Below are positions 52,511 to 61,321 of a stretch of 64,000 nt of DNA, in pieces. The notes beneath the pieces were generated by a model that was not told the DNA's origin, did not search any database, and saw only the letters and a program-made list of their open reading frames with translations. Every line of letters starts with the position of its first letter. The stretch's first letter is position 1. Both the position numbers and the translations under genes were made by a program. Origin of the DNA: Bradyrhizobium sp. CCBAU 51627 (GTDB taxonomy: Bacteria > Pseudomonadota > Alphaproteobacteria > Rhizobiales > Xanthobacteraceae); assembly GCF_028128765.1 (NCBI RefSeq), contig NZ_LBJG01000027.1, positions 124,001 through 188,000 on the forward strand, given 5' to 3'.

Positions 52511-53644
52511 GTGACGCTGCGGGAAGCAACGGCAGGGATCGAACCGCGCGAGGCGAATCCGCGCCCGTTTCGCCGTGAGCCCGGGGACATCCAGACTGCC
52601 GTCGTGAACCTCGTCGATCGGCTGGCCGCCATCGTTCCCGTTGCGCGCCAGATCGAGGTTGCGCGCGAGATCGCAAGTCTGATCGCGAGCATGCCGAGCA
52701 CGATGGGCAACAACATGTTCCTGCGGCAGAGCATCATTCGCCGCGGCACTGCGACATCAGATCATGTGATCGACGGTTTGGCTGCCTGGGTCACCGTCCT
52801 GTTCGACCTCGCCAATCTTCAGCAGGATCGCGACAGGGCCATGGGGCTCGAAGCCAGGATTCCGAAAAAGGCGCTCGATCGTCTCGCGCGGGCGCTCTCA
52901 CAATCGCGTAACGGCTGCATCATTGCCGTGCCCCACATCGGGAGCCTCGAACTGTTCGCGGCACATCTCAAAGACCGTGGCTTCAACGTCGGCTTCGTCT
53001 ATTCGATCGGCCGGCAGCCGACCCCGACCGAGCGGTGGATTTACGCCGGGCGAAGCGCGACCGCGGCCACTCCGATCGCGTTCGCACGTCGCAACACCGG
53101 AGCCGAGATCTCGAGGGTCCTCCAGAACAACGGCGTCGTCTTCATGGTCGTGGACGTCTACCCGAGTGGCAAATACGCCGGGATCACCGTCAAGAGCCAT
53201 GACTCCGATTTTCGCTATCCACCCGGGCCTGCGCGCTATGCACGGACAGGCACCCTGGTTCTGCCCGGCTTTGCGTCGCGCCGTGATGCGACGGGGTTTT
53301 CGATGAACATTCTCGCCCCGATCGCATATCGGACATGGATGCCTGTTCAGGCCGCAGCGTCCGAATTCACGCAAGAGGTCGCGGCTCATGTCGATGGCTT
53401 CACGGCAGCGCAGCCCGTGGCCTATTGGCTCTGGCACCCCGTCCCCAACGATCCCTATTTCGCGATCGCGCAACGCCAGCGCCCGGACATCCTGACCGCG
53501 ATGCCAGCCGAAAATGACGAGGCCGTCGCTCTCGCGGTGGAAGCTGCGGGCGTCAGCTGGACTGCGCCTGACATGAGCGCCCCCATTCGCTCCGCGGAGG
53601 ATCTGTCGCTTGCATCATCAGCGCTTCCGGAAACCGTCAGCTGA
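52511..53644 (+). CDS. LpxL-like lysophospholipid/lipid A acyltransferase family protein
   Basis: About 377 residues from a GTG at 52511, which follows a GGGGGG stretch; in-frame GTG (52472) and TTG (52463) starts are alternatives and no early in-frame ATG exists. The core shows the H-x4-E acyltransferase motif in IIAVPHIGSLELFAAHLKD, then NGVVFMVVDVYPSGKYAGIT and the TGTLVLPGFASRRD strand, as in LpxL/HtrB enzymes. No clear N-terminal membrane helix is seen. Beside gmd-fcl it fits a cell-surface context. Family-level call only. Confidence 0.68.
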   Translation: MTLREATAGIEPREANPRPFRREPGDIQTAVVNLVDRLAAIVPVARQIEVAREIASLIASMPSTMGNNMFLRQSIIRRGTATSDHVIDGLAAWVTVLFDLANLQQDRDRAMGLEARIPKKALDRLARALSQSRNGCIIAVPHIGSLELFAAHLKDRGFNVGFVYSIGRQPTPTERWIYAGRSATAATPIAFARRNTGAEISRVLQNNGVVFMVVDVYPSGKYAGITVKSHDSDFRYPPGPARYARTGTLVLPGFASRRDATGFSMNILAPIAYRTWMPVQAAASEFTQEVAAHVDGFTAAQPVAYWLWHPVPNDPYFAIAQRQRPDILTAMPAENDEAVALAVEAAGVSWTAPDMSAPIRSAEDLSLASSALPETVS

Positions 53645-53664
53645 CTGACCGGCGACGAAATCCC

Positions 53665-53886
53665 GTGAGCCGGCCGCTCGTCGCGATCCTCGCTTGCGCC
53701 GCCCTCGAGGCATCAGGCATCGCGCTGATCTTCCCGACCCTGCCAAACCTGCTGCGTGTCATAGCCGGCACGGATAACGTATCTGCGCTCTACGGGACGC
53801 TGCTGGCGCTGCATGCGCTCACGCAATTCGTCGTCACGCCGGTGCTCGTGGCCTCCACGCCATACGAATGGACGGCGATCCCGTGA
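53665..53886 (+). pseudogene. Truncated MFS transporter (5' fragment)
   Basis: A GTG-initiated frame of 73 codons matches the first two helices of a TetA-like major facilitator: LEASGIALIFPTLPNLLRVI and LYGTLLALHALTQFVVTPVL. Homology ends abruptly at VLVAS, just where loop 2-3 should begin, and is followed by STPYEWTAIP and a stop. The remaining ten helices are absent; the next gene is unrelated and on the other strand. A deletion remnant. Confidence 0.75.
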
Positions 53887-53913
53887 GAGGATCGCCGCTT
53901 CTCGCAGCCCGTT

Positions 53914-54861
53914 CTACTGCGAACGATCCGAGGTCCAGCCCTTGTAATCCTTGATATTGTCGCGGGTGACGAGCTTCGACGGCAGCAGCTCGACAGGCGA
54001 GGCCGGCTTCTGCCCGTTGAGGATGCCGACGCCGAGCTGGACGGCGCGCCGTGCCATGAAGAACGGATCCTGCGAGGCTGAGGCCTGGATCTGCGGCGAT
54101 GCCGGATCCTTGAGCGCCGCCTCGATGTCGGGTGCGCCGTCGACAGAGGTGATGATGATGCCGCTGCGGTTTTGCTGCTTCGCCGCAAGATCGGTGCCGA
54201 TCGCCTGCGGATCGTTGATGGCGAAGATGGCATCGATCTTGGAGAAGCGGGTCAGATAACCTTGGGCGACAGTGAGACCGCCTTCGCGCGAGCCCTTGCC
54301 GTCCTGGTCGCTGGACAGCACTTTGATACCGGAATTTTTCGCGAACACGTTCTTGCAGCCGGTGACGCGGTCGATCACGGCGGAGACCTGCGGTCCGTTC
54401 TCGATGATGACGTCGCCTTTACCGCCGAGCTTGTCGACGATGTACTGGCACGAGATCTCTCCGGCCTGGACGTTGTTGGTGGTTACGGTGGCATCGGCGC
54501 CCTCGGCCGCGGTGTCGACAGCAACGACGACGATGCCTGCCGCCTGTGCCTTCTTGATCGCAGGTCCGATCGCCTTGGGATCTCCGGGGTTCAACAGGAT
54601 CAGGTCGACGCCAGCGGCGATGAAATTGTCGATCTGCGTCACCTGCTTGCCAAGGTCGTATTCGAAACCGACAGTGGTGATCTTCACGTTGGGATTGGTC
54701 TTCTTGGCCTCGAACTCGGCGCCCTTCGATAGCGCCACGAAGAACGGGTTGCCCATCGACCCCAGCGAGACGCCGATCGATTTGAGCTCCTTGGCGAAGG
54801 ACGGCGCGGTGGTCAGGACGAGCGCCATCGCGGCGCCGGCGAGCGTGGTCTTCTTCAACAT
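53914..54861 (-). CDS. Sugar ABC transporter substrate-binding protein
   Basis: A 315-residue periplasmic binding protein of the ribose/xylose (Peripla_BP_4) type with a signal peptide (MLKKTTLAGAAMALVLTTAP SFA). The mature chain has GVSLGSMGNPFFVALSKGAE, DNFIAAGVDLILLNPGDPKA and AIFAINDPQAIG, typical of the family. Strong GGGAGGAAG ribosome binding site. It is the last gene of a leftward operon behind permease, ATPase and xylulokinase genes. The sugar is probably a pentose or pentitol, from context. Confidence 0.92.
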   Translation of the reverse strand: MLKKTTLAGAAMALVLTTAPSFAKELKSIGVSLGSMGNPFFVALSKGAEFEAKKTNPNVKITTVGFEYDLGKQVTQIDNFIAAGVDLILLNPGDPKAIGPAIKKAQAAGIVVVAVDTAAEGADATVTTNNVQAGEISCQYIVDKLGGKGDVIIENGPQVSAVIDRVTGCKNVFAKNSGIKVLSSDQDGKGSREGGLTVAQGYLTRFSKIDAIFAINDPQAIGTDLAAKQQNRSGIIITSVDGAPDIEAALKDPASPQIQASASQDPFFMARRAVQLGVGILNGQKPASPVELLPSKLVTRDNIKDYKGWTSDRSQ

Positions 54862-54952
54862 TTGCTTCCTCCCTGGTCTGTCTTCAAGCCCGGCACGGCA
54901 GACCAGTTGCCGCAGCGGAATTTCGTATCACATCGTGGTCCCTTCAGGCTCC

Positions 54953-55008
54953 GGCGGAGCCTTCAGGTTTCTGGCGGAGCCTTCAAGTTCTGGCAGAGCC
55001 TTGCAGCC
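54953..55008. repeat. Short tandem repeat across the permease stop codon
   Basis: Three consecutive units GGCGGAGCCTTCAGGTTTCT, GGCGGAGCCTTCAAGTTCT and GGCAGAGCCTTGCAGCC (54953, 54973, 54992) span the end of the permease gene; the stop lies in the middle unit. A fourth partial unit (CCTTCAGGCTCC) precedes them. Probably slippage, which may have altered the permease C terminus. Confidence 0.7.
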
Positions 55009-56023
55009 GATAGCGATCCAGCGCGACGGCGCCAATGATCACGAGGCCCTTGATCACATATTGCCAGATGTCGGAGACACCGACGAGGATCAGGCCGTTC
55101 GAGAGCACGGCGATGATCAGCGCGCCGATCAGCGTCCCCCAGATCGAACCGATGCCGCCGACGAAAGACGTGCCCCCGAGGATAACCGCGGTGATGGCGT
55201 CGAGCTCGTAGCTCTGGCCGAGTTGCAGGCCGTTGGCCGCATACAGTCGCGCCGCTTGCATGGCGCCGCCCAATCCCGCCAGCAATCCCGACACGCCATA
55301 GACGAAGATCAGGACGCCCCAGACCTTGATGCCGGCAAGCCGCGCCGCACTCTCATTGCCCCCCACCGCATAGATGTGCACGCCGAGCACGGTCCGTCGC
55401 AGCACGAGCCACGAGACGAAGATGACAAGCAGCGCGATCACCGAGAGCCACGGGATCGACGCGACGCCTGGCACGAGCGTCAGAGAACCGTTGCCGATGA
55501 AGGCGTAGGGGATGGACGGATTGAACACCGTGGTGTCGGCGCCGAGCAGCCGCGCCAGGCCGCGCACAGCGGTGAGCGAGCCCAGGGTGACAATGAAAGG
55601 CGGCAGGCGCAACAGCGCAATCAGCGCACCATTGACGACGCCGAAGCCAAGACCGGTGAGAACGGCGACCGGCAGCCAAAGCGCACCTAGATCGGGCAGT
55701 TTCGAAATCGTCAGGCCGGCCATTGCCGACGCCGCCAGGATCGAGCCGACCGACAGATCGATGCCACCGGTGAGAATGACGAAGGTCATTCCGGCGGCGA
55801 GCACGGTGTTCACCGCGGCCTGCTGGAGGACGATGCCGAGATTCTGTCCGGTGAAGAAACGGCCGTCGGACAGAAAGTGAAAACCGATGCAGAGGATCAG
55901 CAGCACCGGCAGCATGCCGAGTGCACTGATCAGCACTCTCACCCGCTGGCGTTTCGCCTCTGCGGCGCCCCCATTGGTCATCGTCGGGGCGGGTTGAGCC
56001 TTCGAAGCAGCATTGTCAGGCAT
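54983..56023 (-). CDS. Sugar ABC transporter permease (RbsC type)
   Basis: Inner-membrane permease of 346 residues from the ATG at 56023 (MPDNAASKAQPAPTMTNGGA). It has the family pattern of 8-10 helices with FVILTGGIDLSVGSILA, NGALIALLRLPPFIVTLGSL, and the ATPase-contact region GGNESAARLAGI. The start overlaps the ATPase gene end by 8 bases. The C terminus lies within a short tandem repeat. Confidence 0.93.
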   Translation of the reverse strand: MPDNAASKAQPAPTMTNGGAAEAKRQRVRVLISALGMLPVLLILCIGFHFLSDGRFFTGQNLGIVLQQAAVNTVLAAGMTFVILTGGIDLSVGSILAASAMAGLTISKLPDLGALWLPVAVLTGLGFGVVNGALIALLRLPPFIVTLGSLTAVRGLARLLGADTTVFNPSIPYAFIGNGSLTLVPGVASIPWLSVIALLVIFVSWLVLRRTVLGVHIYAVGGNESAARLAGIKVWGVLIFVYGVSGLLAGLGGAMQAARLYAANGLQLGQSYELDAITAVILGGTSFVGGIGSIWGTLIGALIIAVLSNGLILVGVSDIWQYVIKGLVIIGAVALDRYRLQGSART

Positions 56024-57539
56024 CGAGATGCTCCATCCCCGTGGCAAGCGCCATGATGTCCTCTTGTGTGAGCGGCGAAGTCGGGCCGCGGATGACCTCG
56101 CCCGCGATGGCCCCCGATCGCATCACGATGACGCGGTCGCAGATCCCGATGATTTCAGGTAGATCGGACGAGATGACAAGGATCGCGGTGCCGACCTTGG
56201 CCAGATTGTCGATGATCGAATAGATCTCCGACTTGGCGCCGACGTCGACGCCGCGCGTCGGCTCGTCCAGAATCAGGACCTTTGGCGCAATGGCGAGAAG
56301 CCGCGACAACAGCAGCTTCTGCTGGTTGCCGCCGGAGAGGCCACCTGCGGGAACGCCGACATTGGCGGCGCGGATGCTCAATCCCGCAAAGGCCCTGTCG
56401 GCGCGCTCGCGCGCCTTGTCGCGGTCCAGGAACCAGCCGAGCCTGGCATCGCGCCCCAGCACGGCGAGATTGATATTCTCCAGACACGACATGTCGAGAA
56501 ACAGGCCGAGCGCCTTCCTGTCCTCGGTCAGATAGGCAATGCCCGCCTCCAGCGCCTCGCCGGGCGTGCGGATGTCGATTGGCTGGCCCTCAAGTTCGAG
56601 ACGGCCCGAGATCTTCGGCGCCGCGCCGATGATGAGATGCGCAAGCTCGGTGCGGCCGGCTCCGATCAGGCCGGCAAGCCCCACCACCTCGCCCGCGTGC
56701 ACCGTGAGCGAGCAGCCTCTGACTCGCCGCCCGTCGGCCATGTCGACCGCGGTGAGCACGGGGTGTCCCTTCCCGGCGTTGGGATCATGGTCCTTCTTGT
56801 AGAAAGACGAGACGTCGCGACCGACCATCATACGGACGATGCTATCAGCGCGGATGTCCTGCTTGTCGAGCGAGCCGACCAGACGGCCATCACGCAGCAC
56901 GGTGACGCGGTCGCCGAGCGCATAGACCTCGTCCATGCGGTGCGAGATGTAGATGATGGCGAGCCCCTCGGCGCGGAGCTGACGGATCAGCGCAAACAAC
57001 CGCTCGCTCTCGCCCGCCGAGAGCGCGGTGGTCGGCTCGTCCATGATCAGGATTTTCGATCGCGCGTGCAGCGCTCGCGCGATCTCGACGAGCTGACGCT
57101 GGCCCATGGAGAGATGCGCCACCAGGGTCGACGGCAGGAAGTCCGCGCCCAGCCGCTGCAGGATCGGGCCCACGCCCTCGCGCATGGCCCCCCGCGCCAG
57201 CAAACCCGACCGCGACATCTCGCGGCCGAGATAAATGTTCTCCGCAACGCTCAGATTGGGGGCCAAAGACAGTTCCTGATAGATGATCGAGATGCCGGCG
57301 GCCCGGCCGCCGAGCGGACCTTCGATCCGCACCGGCTTGCCCTCGATGCGGATTTCGCCGCCTGGATCGGGCCGATAGGCGCCCGACAGGATTTTCATCA
57401 AAGTCGATTTGCCGGCGCCGTTCTCGCCCATCAAAGCGTGAACCTCGCCGGGATAGACCGTCAGGTCAACCGCGCGCAGCGCCTTGATGCCGAAGAAGGA
57501 TTTTGAAACTCCCCGCATCTCGAGGATTGGATCGTTCAT
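56016..57539 (-). CDS. Sugar ABC transporter ATP-binding protein (tandem ATPase)
   Basis: A 507-residue protein with two ABC domains, as in RbsA/XylG. Domain 1 has GENGAGKST (about 37-45), LSMGQRQLVEIARAL and ILIMDEPTTALS. Domain 2 has a degenerate Walker A (GLIGAGRTEL), LSGGNQQKLLLSRLL and VLILDEPTRGVDVG, the usual asymmetry in this family. The ATG at 57539 has GGGAGG upstream. Overlaps the permease gene by 8 bases and follows xylulokinase by 120 bases. Confidence 0.94.
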   Translation of the reverse strand: MNDPILEMRGVSKSFFGIKALRAVDLTVYPGEVHALMGENGAGKSTLMKILSGAYRPDPGGEIRIEGKPVRIEGPLGGRAAGISIIYQELSLAPNLSVAENIYLGREMSRSGLLARGAMREGVGPILQRLGADFLPSTLVAHLSMGQRQLVEIARALHARSKILIMDEPTTALSAGESERLFALIRQLRAEGLAIIYISHRMDEVYALGDRVTVLRDGRLVGSLDKQDIRADSIVRMMVGRDVSSFYKKDHDPNAGKGHPVLTAVDMADGRRVRGCSLTVHAGEVVGLAGLIGAGRTELAHLIIGAAPKISGRLELEGQPIDIRTPGEALEAGIAYLTEDRKALGLFLDMSCLENINLAVLGRDARLGWFLDRDKARERADRAFAGLSIRAANVGVPAGGLSGGNQQKLLLSRLLAIAPKVLILDEPTRGVDVGAKSEIYSIIDNLAKVGTAILVISSDLPEIIGICDRVIVMRSGAIAGEVIRGPTSPLTQEDIMALATGMEHLDA

Positions 57540-57659
57540 CGTGCCTCCCGGCGCACAATGCGTTTCCCTGTCCGCGTTTCGTTTGCGGTCCGGGCATTAA
57601 ACAAAAGGCTGCAGCGCAGGGCAACAGCGAACAGACAGAAATGCAGACGCAAAGTGATG

Positions 57660-59105
57660 CTAGTGGCGCCGCCGATACAGTTCGCGCCATGCGGGCAGGC
57701 GCGCCGCGTACGCGTCGACCAGCACGCGGTCAGGCTCGAAGGTCTCGATGCGTTGCGGTGGCGTGCAGACGGATGCGATTGCCTCGCCCGTGACCGCAAG
57801 CCGCCCCAATCTCGCCGCACCGAACGCCGCCCCGGTTTCTCCGTCGGCGAAACGATGGATCGGAATATTCAAGACGCCGGCGAGCACCGCGAGCCAGAAT
57901 CCCGACTGTGAACCGCCGCCGATGGCATCGGCCTCCGCAACCGCGATGCCGGCATCGCCGAGCGCGTCGCGGCAATCGGCGAGCGCGAAGGCGACGCCTT
58001 CGAGCACGGCCTGCACGATCGCCGTGCGGTCGGTGGCGTGGCTCAAACCATCGAGCATGCCACGGACGGTCGGATCATCGTGCGGGGTCCGCTCGCCCGC
58101 AAGATAAGGCAGGAAGCTCACGGGGGACGGCATTTTCGGCCGCGCGCCAAGTGGCGCCAGCAGCTCGGTCTCCGGGGCGCCGAACAGGCGCGCGGCCCAG
58201 GCCAGGCAGGAGGCCGCCGAGAGGATCGCGCCGGCCTGAATCCACATGCCGGGGATGGCGTGGCAGAAGGTATGGACCACACGATCCGGATTGGCGGCAA
58301 TGTGGTCGGTGGGCGCCAGCAGCGCGCCCGAGGTACCCAGCGAGATGAACGCGGTTCCGGGCTTGATCGCGCCGATGCCGATGGCGCCCGCGGGATTGTC
58401 GCCGGCGCCGCCCGCGATTGTCGGCGGCTTGGCCATGCCCCAACGTTGCGCGAGCTCGCGGCGCAGCGTGGCCGCGGGCGCGCAGCCCTCGACCAGACGC
58501 GGCATGTGCGCGCGCGACAGGCCGGTCGCGGCCAATGCCGCATCCGACCAGTCCCGGCGCGCGGCGTCCAGCCACAGCGAGCCCGAGGCGTCCGAGACAT
58601 CCTCGATCGCCTCGCCGGACAACACCAGGCGCAGATAGGCCTTCGGCATCAGGACGCGCCTCGTCGCCGCAAAAATCTCGGGTTCGTGCGCGGCGATCCA
58701 CAGCAATTTTGGCGCCGTGAAGCCTGGCATCGCCTTGTTGCCTGTGGTGGTCCGCAAGGCCGGCCAGCGCTGCTCCAGAATGCGACATTCCGCGGCGGAG
58801 CGTCCGTCATTCCAGAGGATGCAAGGCCGCAGCGGCGTATTGCTCGCATCGAGCAGCGTGGCGCCATGCATCTGGCCGGACAGTCCGATGCCTTCCACCG
58901 CCGCCAGCTCTTTCCCGTGCGACGCCTTCAAGGCGTCCAGCGTGGCAAAGGTCGCCTCGATCCACTGCGCGGGGTCCTGCTCGAAATAACCCTGACGCGG
59001 CGATGCCATCGTCAGCGCCCGGCTCTCGCTTGCAATCACGCGCTGGTTGGCGTCGACGAGAACGGTCTTGACCGCGGAGGTGCCGAGATCGATGCCGAGA
59101 TACAT
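57660..59105 (-). CDS. xylB: Xylulokinase (FGGY family)
   Basis: Phosphorylates D-xylulose to xylulose 5-phosphate. 481 residues from the ATG at 59105 (MYLGIDLGTSAVKTVLVDAN). FGGY motifs include DLGTSAVKT, GLSGQMHGATLLD, ILWNDGRSAAEC, and the C-terminal AIGGGSQSGFWLAVLAGVL. The length and the GQMHG element fit xylulokinase better than glycerol kinase. Heads the operon with the sugar ABC transporter, so it phosphorylates the imported sugar or its oxidation product. Confidence 0.9.
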   Translation of the reverse strand: MYLGIDLGTSAVKTVLVDANQRVIASESRALTMASPRQGYFEQDPAQWIEATFATLDALKASHGKELAAVEGIGLSGQMHGATLLDASNTPLRPCILWNDGRSAAECRILEQRWPALRTTTGNKAMPGFTAPKLLWIAAHEPEIFAATRRVLMPKAYLRLVLSGEAIEDVSDASGSLWLDAARRDWSDAALAATGLSRAHMPRLVEGCAPAATLRRELAQRWGMAKPPTIAGGAGDNPAGAIGIGAIKPGTAFISLGTSGALLAPTDHIAANPDRVVHTFCHAIPGMWIQAGAILSAASCLAWAARLFGAPETELLAPLGARPKMPSPVSFLPYLAGERTPHDDPTVRGMLDGLSHATDRTAIVQAVLEGVAFALADCRDALGDAGIAVAEADAIGGGSQSGFWLAVLAGVLNIPIHRFADGETGAAFGAARLGRLAVTGEAIASVCTPPQRIETFEPDRVLVDAYAARLPAWRELYRRRH

Positions 59106-59530
59106 GACGGAGGAGGCTCCCAGATTCAGCGGCCAAACGATACAATGCATCCATCACGCCGGAAAATCATCAACTCCGGACGGAGCAAGCTGGTCGCGGA
59201 TGTCGTTTGGTGAAACCCGACCCCGAGCAAGCAACAGGATTCAGGTTCGAGTCCTGCCGGGCCCGCCAGTGGAATCACGTGGCGGGTCTTCATTTCATCG
59301 CGTGTAAACCACCGTCGAGGCGCCTCGCCCCTTGCTCGCTTTCCATACTTCAGCAGCCAGCAAGCTATCGCTCCATATCGAGTTGCCCATGGTTTCTCCT
59401 CTCGATCGTGGATTCGGCAGCACCATGGCGGGAAAGGAATCAAGCAGTTCGACACGCTTCTATCGTTGATACGGCCTATCCGCCGTCGACCTCGTTTCGG
59501 AAATCCCGGCTCTGGTCAATTTTATCAGTC
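59106..59530. other. Intergenic region between xylulokinase and gentisate genes
   Basis: 425 bases without a supported gene. It includes a tRNA 3'-end fragment (59241-59268) and must hold the promoter for xylB (leftward) and the transcript end of the gentisate operon. Open frames here are unsupported; one reads through the tRNA fragment in antisense, a common source of false proteins. Confidence 0.55.
59241..59268 (+). repeat. tRNA 3'-end fragment (T-arm, acceptor strand and CCA)
   Basis: TCAGG-TTCGAGT-CCTGC reads as a T-arm (four of five pairs intact), followed by a seven-base acceptor strand CGGGCCC, discriminator G and CCA. No matching D-arm, anticodon arm or 5' acceptor strand (GGGCCCG) is found upstream, so it is not a working tRNA. 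Such pieces remain where an integrative element used a tRNA 3' end as attachment site. Confidence 0.6.
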
Positions 59531-60238
59531 CTATTCCACGCGTATTCTGATTTCGCCCAGTCCCTCGATCCCGCCTGTCATCACTTGCCCCCGCTGAACG
59601 GGGCCGACGCCCTCGGGCGTGCCGGTCATGATGATGTCGCCTGGCTTGAGAGCCATCGCCTGCGAGCAGATCGAGATGATGTCCGGCACGGGCCAGATCA
59701 GCTTGGAGATATCGGAGTCCTGCTTGAGCGCACCATCGACGGCGAGCCAGATGCGGCCGGCGTTGGGATGACCGACTTCCGAGACCGGCCGCAGCGGGGC
59801 GATCGGCGCCGACAGATCAAAGCCCTTGCCCCAGTCCCAGGGACGGCCCTGCTCGCGGGCCTGAAGCTGCAGATCCCTGCGGGTCAGATCGATGCCGACG
59901 CCGTAGCCCCAGACGTGATCGAGCGCGCGCGCGACAGGAATGTCCGTGCCGCCCTGCCCGATCGCGACGATCAGCTCGATCTCGTAGTGGAAATTGCTGG
60001 TCTGCGGCGGATAGGGGACGGTCGTTCCGTCGTCGACGACGGTATCGGCGGGCTTCATGAAGAAGAATGGCGGCTCGCGATCGGGATCGCGCCCCATCTC
60101 GCGGGCATGCGCCGCGTAGTTGCGGCCGACGCAGATGATCCGACGCACCGGAAAGCGCGCCGCCGAATTGTGGACCGCGACGGACGCCAGCGGCGGCGGG
60201 GACAGAACGAAATCGGAGTGCATATTGGCGTTAGGCAT
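59531..60238 (-). CDS. Fumarylacetoacetate hydrolase family protein, probable fumarylpyruvate hydrolase
   Basis: A 235-residue FAH-fold hydrolase with the metal-site elements ICVGRNYAAHAREMG, FHYEIELIVAIGQGG (Glu residues) and GYGVGIDLTRRDLQ, then GDIIMTGTPEGVGPVQ. In the gentisate pathway this enzyme splits fumarylpyruvate to fumarate and pyruvate. The start overlaps the dioxygenase gene end by 8 bases (60231-60238), so they are coupled. A maleylpyruvate isomerase gene is not seen in the window. Confidence 0.88.
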   Translation of the reverse strand: MPNANMHSDFVLSPPPLASVAVHNSAARFPVRRIICVGRNYAAHAREMGRDPDREPPFFFMKPADTVVDDGTTVPYPPQTSNFHYEIELIVAIGQGGTDIPVARALDHVWGYGVGIDLTRRDLQLQAREQGRPWDWGKGFDLSAPIAPLRPVSEVGHPNAGRIWLAVDGALKQDSDISKLIWPVPDIISICSQAMALKPGDIIMTGTPEGVGPVQRGQVMTGGIEGLGEIRIRVE

Positions 60239-61307
60239 TGCCGCGGTCCTCTCGGAAAAGATGCAGGGCCTCCTGAATGGGTCGATCGGAATAGGAGAAG
60301 ATCACAGCATCGCCATCGACCGCCTCGTGACGCACGCGATGCCAGGAAGGAACGACGAAAATGTCGCGCTTGCCCCACTCGACCACGATGTCCTCGCCGG
60401 ATCGCGACGAGATGACGCTGCGGCCCTTGCCCTCGATCGGCACGAACACGGTGGCATCCGTCGAGCGGTAGGAAGCGGTCGCAAAGCCCTTGGGCAGGAG
60501 CTGGATGAAGGTCGCCATGGTCGCCATGGCGTGATTGCCCGTGATCGGATTGGTGTAGCGCATCTTGAGCCCGTGACAGGGATCCCAGGCGGCGGCGCGC
60601 CGCAGCCGTTCGAGCGCCTCGCGCGTGCGTGCGTAGGGATAGTTGAACACCGGCGAGGTGCCGCCACCACCCTTGTGATCGACCGGAAGCAGGTTGACGC
60701 CGTAGCGGGCGTCGCTGTCGCCGACCGGCCGTGTGATCGGCTGTTCATCGACGTCGAGATGTTCGGCGAAGGATGTATCGAGCATCTGGATGACGGGAAT
60801 GTCGAGGCCGTCCAGCCAGAACACGGGATCGGCACTGGGATTGCCATGATCGTGCCAAGCCCAGGGCGGCGTGATGATGAAGTCGCCCTCGTGCATGATG
60901 GTGCGCTCGCCGTTCACCGCGGTGTAAGCGCCCTCGCCTTCGAGGATGAAGCGCAGCGCGGATTGGGTATGACGATGCGCCGGCGCGACCTCGCCCGGCA
61001 TTACCAGCTGCACGCCGGCATAGAGATCCGTCGTGATCTTCGACTGGCCCCGCAAGCCCGGATTTTCGAGAACGAGAACCCTGCGCTCCGCCTCCTTGGC
61101 CGTGATGAGGCCTCCGGCCTCGAGCATGTAGGCGCGAATCTCGTCGAAGCGCCAGGACGCGGGGCGGCACGCGCTTCTCGGTTCGGGCGTGACGAGATCG
61201 GCCAGCGACAGCCACAGGGCCGTCAGATTCCTCTTGTCGATCTTGTCGTAGAAAGCGCGGCGCTCCGGCGTGTCGGCGGTCGGTGCCATGATGGCTTGAT
61301 GGGACAT
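60231..61307 (-). CDS. Gentisate 1,2-dioxygenase
   Basis: Iron-dependent ring cleavage of gentisate to maleylpyruvate. 358 residues from the ATG at 61307 (MSHQAIMAPTADTPERRAFY); the frame stays open to 61451 without family sequence. It is a bicupin: the first cupin has APAHRHTQSALRFILEGEG with His111 and His113, and His152 in PPWAWHDHGNPS completes the iron site. The second cupin (about 270-345) includes SYRSTDATVFVPIEGKGRSV. Starts 15 bases after the AAHS transporter. Confidence 0.93.
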   Translation of the reverse strand: MSHQAIMAPTADTPERRAFYDKIDKRNLTALWLSLADLVTPEPRSACRPASWRFDEIRAYMLEAGGLITAKEAERRVLVLENPGLRGQSKITTDLYAGVQLVMPGEVAPAHRHTQSALRFILEGEGAYTAVNGERTIMHEGDFIITPPWAWHDHGNPSADPVFWLDGLDIPVIQMLDTSFAEHLDVDEQPITRPVGDSDARYGVNLLPVDHKGGGGTSPVFNYPYARTREALERLRRAAAWDPCHGLKMRYTNPITGNHAMATMATFIQLLPKGFATASYRSTDATVFVPIEGKGRSVISSRSGEDIVVEWGKRDIFVVPSWHRVRHEAVDGDAVIFSYSDRPIQEALHLFREDRGNA

Positions 61308-61321
61308 GGTCTGTCTCACTG

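Noticed and set aside
59126..59455. Minus-strand frame containing AGPAGLEPESCCLLGVGFHQ
   Set aside because: It runs antisense through the tRNA 3' fragment and has no ribosome binding site.
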